A DNA stretch of 5,137 nucleotides from Bacillota bacterium (GTDB taxonomy: Bacteria; Bacillota; Clostridia; Acetivibrionales; JAKOSZ01), in the NCBI GenBank assembly GCA_029776555.1, contig JAKOSZ010000290.1:1-5137 (forward strand), read 5' to 3'. The notes beneath the pieces were generated by a model, which searched no databases, was not told the origin of the DNA, and saw nothing but the letters and a program-made list of their open reading frames with translations. This document shows, in pieces, positions 1 to 3,755 of this stretch; position 1 is the stretch's first letter; each line of letters starts with the position of its first letter. A program made the translations under genes and the position numbers.

Positions 1-206
1 TGCCGCTGGTGAGCTCTTACCTCACCTTTCCACCCTTACCCTAAAGGGCTTGAAACAAGCCCTCCAAGGCGGTATATTTCTGTTGCACTTTCCTTGAAGT
101 CGCCTTCACCGGGAATTACCCGGCACCCTGCCCTGTGGAGCCCGGACTTTCCTCGTGTATGGCCTTTCGGCCTGTACCCGCGACCATCTGGCTTGCTCAC
201 TTGCGG
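1..206 (-). ncRNA. rnpB: RNase P RNA, bacterial A-type, 5' part (3' part beyond left edge)
   Basis: This is the catalytic RNA of ribonuclease P, which removes 5' leaders from precursor tRNAs together with the small protein RnpA. Read on the minus strand it shows the invariant core: GAGGAAAGTCCGGGCTCC at 154-137 (5' strand of P4), followed by GGGCAGGGTGCCGGGTAA, then GTGCAACAGAAATATACCGCC split around 88-68, a 7-bp stem with a 3-base loop at 46-62 (P9), AGGGTAAGGGTGGAAAGG, and the GGTGAG/CTCACC stem enclosing GTAAGAG at 26-8 in the specificity domain. A GNRA-capped hairpin (GGCC-GAAA-GGCC) lies at 161-172 in the P3 region. The GGGTGCC-GGGTAA-TTCCCGG layout matches A-type RNAs and not the B-type of Bacillus. 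About 206 nt are present, a little over half of the usual 350-400 nt; the 3' strand of P4 and the 3' end lie outside. The 5' end is placed about 8 bases after the promoter -10 box and is uncertain by a few bases. Confidence 0.96.
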
Positions 207-213
207 AAAATAA

Positions 214-242
214 ATTTTACACCAAACTCTCTTTCAGGTCAA
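214..242 (-). promoter_or_regulatory. Sigma-A promoter of rnpB
   Basis: On the minus strand a -35 box TTGACC (242-237) and a -10 box TAAAAT (219-214) are separated by exactly 17 bases; each differs from the consensus by one base. Transcription would start near 204-207, just where the P1 stem of RNase P RNA begins. The -35 box lies only 14 bases past the nif3 stop codon, and there is no terminator between them, so rnpB probably has its own strong start plus some read-through from the trmK-nif3 transcript. Confidence 0.85.
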
Positions 243-256
243 TGGTAAAATCTTTC

Positions 257-1372
257 CTAAAGATGCAGGAAGGGGTCCTTCTCTTCACTGCTTTCTATAA
301 ACTCCACGCCCTCAAAAGGGGACGAGAGGACATTTTTAAGCATTGGGACGAAGATCTTCTCCGTGTGGAAATGTCCCGCGTCCAGCACGGTGAGCCCCCA
401 CTGGTTCAGTTCAACGGCTTCATGGTATTTAACATCTCCTGTTATCAGTACATCAGGACGTGCCGACAAGAAGCATTTGTAATCCGGATCAAAGCTGCCG
501 CAGTACACCGCGACTTTTGACACTTCCTTTTCAGCGGGGCCAATCAGCCTGACAGTGCCCACTCCCAAAGCCTGCTTTACGAACCCGATAAAGTCCTGAA
601 GCCTGGTCTTCTCCTTCAAATACCCTAGCTTGCCCAAACCCTGCTCCTTGCCCTTTATCTTCAAGGGATAGATGTCATAGGCCGCTTCCTCGTACGGGTG
701 GGCTTTTATCATGGCATCCACCACCCGGCTTATAAACCCCTCGGGCACCACGGTTTCAAGCCTGTACTCCCGGACCAGCTCAAGCTTTCCCTGCCGGCCT
801 ATGTAGGGGTTGGTACCCTCCAGGGGCAGGAATGTGCCCGTGCCTTCGGTTGAAAAGGTGCAACAGCTGTAGTTCCCTATGCGGCCGGCGCCCTCCCGGC
901 AAATGGCTTCTCTTACCTGGTCAAGGCTCTCGGGCGGCACAAAAACCACAAGTTTATAAAGCTTCTCTTCCTTTTTCTTAATGAGGCTTTGGGTGTTCTC
1001 CAGCCCCAGACGCCTTGCCAGCTCACTGTTTAAGCCTTCTTCGGCAATATCGAAGTTTGTGTGGCTGCTGTACACGCAAATGCCGTGTTTTATAAGCTCA
1101 AGAGCAATCCTTCCTTTTGGAGTGCCGGCGTCAAAACAGTTTAAACCCTTAAAAAACAGCGGATGGTGCGAAATTACCATATCCGCCCCCTTGTTAACGG
1201 CCTCTTTTGCCACCTCCAGGGTCAGGTCCAGGCAGAGCAGCACTTTCCTGGCTTCCTTACCGCCGTCCCTTATCTGCCAGCCTGAATTATCCCAGCTTTC
1301 AGCCAGGCTTAGAGGGGCTATTTCCTCAATGAACTTCGCTATGTCATCACATCTTACCCCAAAGCTTTCCAC
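257..1372 (-). CDS. Nif3-like dinuclear metal-centre protein with PII-like insert (YqfO type; often named GTP cyclohydrolase 1 type 2)
   Basis: This 371-residue cytosolic protein belongs to the Nif3/YbgI/YqfO family, which forms ring-shaped hexamers with a two-metal site. The real substrate is not settled; the GTP cyclohydrolase name is an annotation tradition. All five expected metal ligands are visible: H69 and H70 in SHHPLFF, D108 in HTNFD, and H334 and E338 in DAGHFHTE. Residues about 139-236 form the CutA/PII-like insert, with GTGTFLPLEG, NPYIG and AHPYEEAAYDIYPL, which separates the two Nif3 halves. The length matches Bacillus subtilis YqfO (about 370). The loop usually rich in glycine (CGGSG) reads CGSFD at 291-295. 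Start: GTG at 1372-1370 is the only plausible start, because an in-frame stop lies two codons upstream and no ATG, GTG or TTG follows early on. It is the second gene of a pair with trmK, as in other Firmicutes. Confidence 0.93.
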   Translation of the reverse strand: MESFGVRCDDIAKFIEEIAPLSLAESWDNSGWQIRDGGKEARKVLLCLDLTLEVAKEAVNKGADMVISHHPLFFKGLNCFDAGTPKGRIALELIKHGICVYSSHTNFDIAEEGLNSELARRLGLENTQSLIKKKEEKLYKLVVFVPPESLDQVREAICREGAGRIGNYSCCTFSTEGTGTFLPLEGTNPYIGRQGKLELVREYRLETVVPEGFISRVVDAMIKAHPYEEAAYDIYPLKIKGKEQGLGKLGYLKEKTRLQDFIGFVKQALGVGTVRLIGPAEKEVSKVAVYCGSFDPDYKCFLSARPDVLITGDVKYHEAVELNQWGLTVLDAGHFHTEKIFVPMLKNVLSSPFEGVEFIESSEEKDPFLHL

Positions 1373-1378
1373 TCCTTA
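1370..1378 (-). promoter_or_regulatory. Stop/Shine-Dalgarno/start overlap coupling trmK to nif3
   Basis: The minus strand reads TAA-GGA-GTG: the trmK stop (1378-1376), one codon, then the nif3 GTG start, all in one frame. The ribosome binding motif TAAGGAG runs through the stop and into the start codon, so spacing to the GTG is too short for classical initiation. This arrangement suggests that ribosomes finishing trmK re-initiate on nif3. No better start exists in the first part of the gene. Confidence 0.6.
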
Positions 1379-2074
1379 ACGGCTTTCTACATCTTCCAGT
1401 ATTTCCCGTAAACCGCTTAACAGTCTTTCGCGGTTTACCAGCAGCTTCCCGTCAGCCTCCCGGGATTTTTTCATCCCCGCCAGGGCCTTCTCCAGGTCCT
1501 TAAGCTTCTTCTTTATAAAACAGGGAAGCAGGGGGTCCTTTTTTTCTACCAGCTTCCTGCTTATATGGCGGTAAATTAAGTCTTCCACCAGTTCCTGCCC
1601 GGTATACCGCACTGCGGATACGGCGTAAATCCTGCCCTTTTCTTTTACCAGGTTTTCGTCCAGTATCTCAAAGCCGTTTTTATAAAGCCATTCCCTCATC
1701 TCCTCCGCCCGGCTCATGGGCTGGAGAATGAGCCTTTGAGCTAACCGGGCCTTTTTAAAACCCTTTTCAATGATCCGGGCAATTTGTTCCCCGCCCATTC
1801 CCGCGATCACAATCACGTCAGCCTCATCTTCCGCTATAGGCTCAAGCCCGTCCCCCAGGCGGACTTCTATTTTCCCGACCAAAGCATGGTCTTCCACATT
1901 CCGCCTGGCCCTTTTAACCGGTTCCGGGCTCACATCGGAAGCTATGGCTTTCCGGCAGATGCCCTTTTTGACAAGGTATACCGGCAAATAGGCGTGGTCG
2001 GTGCCAATATCGCTCACCACTTGGCATTCCGGGACCATATCAGCAATTAACTTAAGTCTTCCTTTAAGCTCCAT
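1376..2074 (-). CDS. trmK: tRNA (adenine(22)-N(1))-methyltransferase TrmK (YqfN family)
   Basis: TrmK transfers a methyl group from S-adenosylmethionine to N1 of adenine 22 in the D-arm region of bacterial tRNAs; it is a cytosolic enzyme typical of Gram-positive bacteria. The 232-residue length fits the family. The N-terminal Rossmann-like domain shows the SAM motif I SDIGTDHAYLP (21-31), the acidic strand end ASDVSP (45-50), GDGLEPI (74-80), the family signature VIAGMGGEQIARII (89-102) and LQPM (117-120). The last 50 residues or so (about 180-232), rich in Lys, Glu and Leu, match the C-terminal coiled coil of TrmK. The ATG at 2074-2072 is preceded by AAAAGGAG (2088-2081) at a spacing of 6 bases, an excellent site; a nearby ATG at 2079-2077 is out of frame. 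It is the first gene of the trmK-nif3 unit. Confidence 0.94.
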   Translation of the reverse strand: MELKGRLKLIADMVPECQVVSDIGTDHAYLPVYLVKKGICRKAIASDVSPEPVKRARRNVEDHALVGKIEVRLGDGLEPIAEDEADVIVIAGMGGEQIARIIEKGFKKARLAQRLILQPMSRAEEMREWLYKNGFEILDENLVKEKGRIYAVSAVRYTGQELVEDLIYRHISRKLVEKKDPLLPCFIKKKLKDLEKALAGMKKSREADGKLLVNRERLLSGLREILEDVESR

Positions 2075-2123
2075 TCCATACTCCTTTTCACCGGCAATCG
2101 GACAGGAATAAACTCAGGCTGTA

Positions 2124-2129
2124 ATTATA
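2124..2129 (-). promoter_or_regulatory. Candidate -10 box for trmK-nif3
   Basis: A perfect TATAAT lies on the minus strand about 50 bases before the trmK start, in an AT-rich stretch. It would give a leader of about 43 bases ending in the AAAAGGAG site. I see no good -35 box at 16-19 bases upstream and no extended -10 TG, so the box could be chance or the promoter could need an activator. A new promoter is expected here because a plausible terminator for the upstream sigA unit lies at 2395-2460. Confidence 0.4.
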
Positions 2130-2149
2130 CGCCTTTTTATGCTGATTAA

Positions 2150-2180
2150 TTGCTTTTTTATATTTGGGCAACAATATTAT
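2150..2180 (+). promoter_or_regulatory. Possible promoter for the small plus-strand gene
   Basis: TTGCTT (2150-2155) and TATTAT (2175-2180) on the plus strand could act as -35 and -10 boxes, but the 19-base spacing is longer than ideal. The surrounding 2124-2203 stretch is clearly more AT-rich than the flanking genes, as expected for a divergent promoter region shared with trmK. Other AT-rich hexamers nearby (for example TATATT at 2196-2201) are equally possible -10 boxes. Confidence 0.3.
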
Positions 2181-2209
2181 ATGACATCATTCGAGTATAT
2201 TTCAACGCC

Positions 2210-2216
2210 AGGGAGG
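2210..2216 (+). promoter_or_regulatory. Ribosome binding site of the small plus-strand gene
   Basis: AGGGAGG is followed by 8 bases and then ATG at 2225-2227. This decides the start: the frame is open from about 2150, but the upstream TTG codon has no ribosome binding motif, and the stretch it would add is translated promoter-like AT-rich DNA. Confidence 0.6.
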
Positions 2217-2224
2217 TTGCCCGG

Positions 2225-2413
2225 ATGAAGCCTTTCAGGGGGAAAAAAATGAGGGATGTGGAAAAACCCATGGACACAGTGGCCGAAAACGTGTCCCTGG
2301 CCAGTTTTCTTTCCGGGAAACTGGGCAGCCCTTCCGTTACCGGCTCCATTTCCTCAAACCTGGTTGAAACAGGCAACTTTGACGGCTTAAGCGAGAAAAA
2401 AAGCAAGGGGTAG
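2225..2413 (+). CDS. Small hypothetical protein, 62 residues, unrecognised
   Basis: I do not recognise this protein and assign no function. The case that it is real: a good Shine-Dalgarno (AGGGAGG, 8-base spacing), about two-thirds G or C at third codon positions, common codons of the neighbours (GCC, CTG, GGC, TCC, AAC), and a purine first base in about 45 of 62 codons, as expected for true coding sequence. The product starts MKPFRGKKMRD, with a very basic N-terminus, continues with a mixed helix-like stretch (DTVAENVSLASFLSGKLG, about residues 17-34), then a Ser/Gly/Asn-rich part and a basic tail EKKSKG. It has no cysteine, no transmembrane segment and no signal peptide. It is divergent from trmK and faces the end of sigA. 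In Bacillus subtilis the place between sigA and trmK holds cccA (cytochrome c550), which this is not, as there is no CxxCH. An untranslated or regulatory RNA remains possible. Confidence 0.5.
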   Translation: MKPFRGKKMRDVEKPMDTVAENVSLASFLSGKLGSPSVTGSISSNLVETGNFDGLSEKKSKG

Positions 2414-2460
2414 AAAATTTCAGGCAAGGGATTTTTCCCCCGGCCCGGATTTCCTACCCC
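2395..2460 (-). terminator. Probable intrinsic terminator, minus strand (end of dnaG-sigA transcript)
   Basis: On the minus strand GGGGTAGGAAAT (2460-2449) can pair with ATTTTCTACCCC (2418-2407) over 12 bp with a single G-U pair; on the plus strand that position is an A-C mismatch, so the structure favours minus-strand RNA. The 30-base loop contains a smaller GGG...CCC hairpin. The stem is followed directly by TTGCTTTTTTT (2406-2396). It lies about 200 bases past the sigA stop and its 3' arm covers the last two codons and the stop of the small plus-strand gene. The long loop lowers certainty. Confidence 0.6.
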
Positions 2461-2511
2461 GTCAATTACCATTTATTGTCTTATTCCTGTGAAATCGCTG
2501 AAGCAAGCAGG

Positions 2512-2540
2512 ATGCCACGTTCAGAAAATAGAACGTGCAT
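2512..2540. repeat. Inverted repeat (10-bp arms, one bulged base)
   Basis: ATGC-c-ACGTTC (2512-2522) is complementary to GAACGT-GCAT (2531-2540) around the 8-base loop AGAAAATA. The pairing is perfect apart from the unpaired C at 2516. On the plus strand a 7-base T run begins 10 bases after the stem, too far for a classical terminator. It could be an RNA hairpin in the overlapping 3' regions, a weak terminator or a protein-binding palindrome; the sequence does not decide. Confidence 0.5.
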
Positions 2541-2604
2541 AGATATTGATTTTTTTCGACAAGCTATATACTATTTTACTTAGGCAATACATAAATACTC
2601 CCCT

Positions 2605-2645
2605 AATCCCGTGTCATACCCTAAAGGGTAGACGGGATTTTTTTT
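2605..2645 (+). terminator. Strong intrinsic terminator, plus strand
   Basis: AATCCCGT (2605-2612) pairs with ACGGGATT (2632-2639), and inside it TACCC (2617-2621) pairs with GGGTA (2626-2630) around a TAAA loop; C2615-G2631 can add one more pair with small bulges. The stem runs into eight T residues (2638-2645). On the minus strand the T tract would lie before the stem, so it can act only on plus-strand transcripts. It stops RNA from the small gene at 2225-2413, or from any other plus-strand start, 18 bases before the end of sigA and so protects sigA from antisense transcription. Confidence 0.85.
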
Positions 2646-2662
2646 GGCCTTTCATGCGCTGC

Positions 2663-3739
2663 CTAATCAAGGTAATCCTTCAGTTTTTTGCTCCTGCTGG
2701 GATGTCTTAGTTTTCTCAGGGCTTTAGCCTCTATCTGTCTTATCCTCTCCCGGGTGACGTTAAACTCTTTCCCCACTTCTTCCAGGGTCCTGGCTCTTCC
2801 GTCGTCCAGGCCGAAACGGAGCCTCAGCACCTTTTCTTCCCTGGAGGTCAGCGTATCAAGGACGTCAATCAGCTGCTCCTTAAGCAGGGTAAAGGCTGCC
2901 GCTTCAACCGGCGCGGGAGCGTCGTCATCGGGAATGAAGTCTCCCAGGTGGCTGTCCTCTTCTTCACCAATGGGCGTCTCCAGCGACACCGGTTCCTGGG
3001 AGATTTTCATAATTTCCCTGACCTTTTCCACCGACATGCCCATTTCCCTGGCAATTTCCTCCGGCTGAGGTTCCCTCCCCAGTTCCTGCAAAAGCTGCCT
3101 TGACACCCGTATGAGTTTGTTAATTGTCTCAACCATATGGACCGGAATCCTTATGGTCCTGGCCTGGTCAGCAATGGCCCTTGTAATGGCCTGTCTAATC
3201 CACCAGGTGGCATAAGTGCTGAATTTGTACCCTTTCCTGTAATCAAATTTCTCAACGGCTTTAATAAGGCCAAGGTTCCCCTCCTGGATCAGGTCAAGGA
3301 AGAGCATACCGCGCCCCACGTACCTCTTGGCTATGCTGACAACCAGCCTTAAATTGGCTTCGGCCAGCCTCCTCTTTGCTTCGTTGTCTCCCTTCTCCAT
3401 TCTCTTGGCAAGCTCTATCTCTTCTTCCGCTGTCAGCAAGGGGACCTTCCCTATCTCCTTGAGGTACATCTTCACCGGATCATCTATACTGACACCTTCC
3501 GGGATAGAAATGTTCAGATCTTCCTCGGAAAGCTGGATATCTTCAATTTCCGGCTCTATATCGCCTACCACGTCAATACCCATTTTTTCTATGGTCTCAT
3601 ATATCTTCTCTATCTGTTCCGGCTTCATGTCCACGTCTTCAAAGGCATCCATTATCTCTTTGTAGGTGAGTACACCTTTGGACTTCCCTTTTTCTATTAA
3701 TTCTTTTAGGATTGCCTTCTTGTCGCTTTCATTCTTCAT
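2663..3739 (-). CDS. sigA: RNA polymerase primary sigma factor SigA/RpoD
   Basis: This is the housekeeping sigma-70 factor that lets core RNA polymerase recognise -35/-10 promoters. The 358-residue protein has every region of a group 1 sigma: region 1.1 in the first 58 residues or so (AILKELIEKGKSKGVLTYKEI), region 1.2 at DPVKMYLKEIGKVPLLTAEEEIELAKRME (87-115), region 2 at about 125-196 with NLRLVVSIAKRYVGRG, DLIQEGNLGLIKAVEKFDY and the -10-reading helix YATWWIRQAI (176-185), region 3 at about 200-282 with RIPVHMVETINKL and a region 3.2 finger (SLETPIGEEEDSHLGDFIPDD), and region 4 at about 288-347 with the -35-binding helix-turn-helix TLEEVGKEFNVTRERIRQIEAKALRKLR. The length is typical of Gram-positive SigA; the large insert between regions 1.2 and 2 of proteobacterial RpoD is absent. 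The ATG at 3739-3737 follows AAGGAGG (3755-3749) at 9 bases. It overlaps dnaG and shares its transcript. Confidence 0.98.
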   Translation of the reverse strand: MKNESDKKAILKELIEKGKSKGVLTYKEIMDAFEDVDMKPEQIEKIYETIEKMGIDVVGDIEPEIEDIQLSEEDLNISIPEGVSIDDPVKMYLKEIGKVPLLTAEEEIELAKRMEKGDNEAKRRLAEANLRLVVSIAKRYVGRGMLFLDLIQEGNLGLIKAVEKFDYRKGYKFSTYATWWIRQAITRAIADQARTIRIPVHMVETINKLIRVSRQLLQELGREPQPEEIAREMGMSVEKVREIMKISQEPVSLETPIGEEEDSHLGDFIPDDDAPAPVEAAAFTLLKEQLIDVLDTLTSREEKVLRLRFGLDDGRARTLEEVGKEFNVTRERIRQIEAKALRKLRHPSRSKKLKDYLD

Positions 3740-3755
3740 AAGTTCCCCCCTCCTT
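3729..3755 (-). promoter_or_regulatory. dnaG/sigA 11-base overlap with sigA ribosome binding site
   Basis: The sigA start codon (3739-3737) lies inside the last codons of dnaG, whose TGA stop is at 3731-3729, so 11 bases are read in two frames. The sigA Shine-Dalgarno AAGGAGG (3755-3749), extended by a run of G, is inside the dnaG coding sequence, where it encodes Lys-Glu-Gly-Gly. Ribosomes translating dnaG reach the sigA start, which predicts coupled translation, while the full-strength site also allows independent initiation. Confidence 0.75.

Larger units (their letters stand above)
2414..2662. other. Non-coding interval between the small gene and sigA
   Basis: This stretch between convergent genes has no supportable coding sequence. 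It holds, left to right: most of the minus-strand terminator stem-loop, a weak TCCTG/CAGGA pair (2485-2489 with 2508-2512), the bulged inverted repeat at 2512-2540, an AT-rich tract with a 7-base T run (2550-2556), and the strong plus-strand terminator at 2605-2645. Most of it would be transcribed from both sides as 3' untranslated sequence. Confidence 0.6.

Noticed and set aside
37..48. TACCCTAAAGGG at 37-48 is repeated exactly at 2617-2628
   Set aside because: One copy is part of the RNase P RNA core and the other is the inner stem-loop of the plus-strand terminator. Short self-complementary strings recur easily, and nothing around the copies is shared.
155..520. Plus-strand open frame across the rnpB/nif3 boundary
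   Set aside because: It is a shadow of the RNase P RNA and the conserved nif3 3' end; its product resembles nothing and it has no ribosome binding site.
2150..2224. Longer version of the small gene starting at TTG 2150, giving a hydrophobic N-terminal extension
   Set aside because: There is no ribosome binding motif before it, and the added stretch is the AT-rich divergent promoter region.
2158..2472. 104-codon open frame on the minus strand opposite the small gene
   Set aside because: It has no ribosome binding site before its ATG, only about half of its first codon positions are purines, and it overlaps the better supported plus-strand gene and the terminator. Its third positions coincide with those of the plus-strand frame, which explains why it stays open.
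2512..2583. 23-codon plus-strand mini-frame beginning with ATG 2512
   Set aside because: The G-rich AGCAGG directly abuts the ATG, so there is no usable spacing, and it is built on the inverted repeat and an AT-rich tract.
2414..2662. Possible tRNA, riboswitch or CRISPR in the gap after sigA
   Set aside because: No cloverleaf, no known riboswitch core and no repeated units are visible; the structures present are simple stem-loops.
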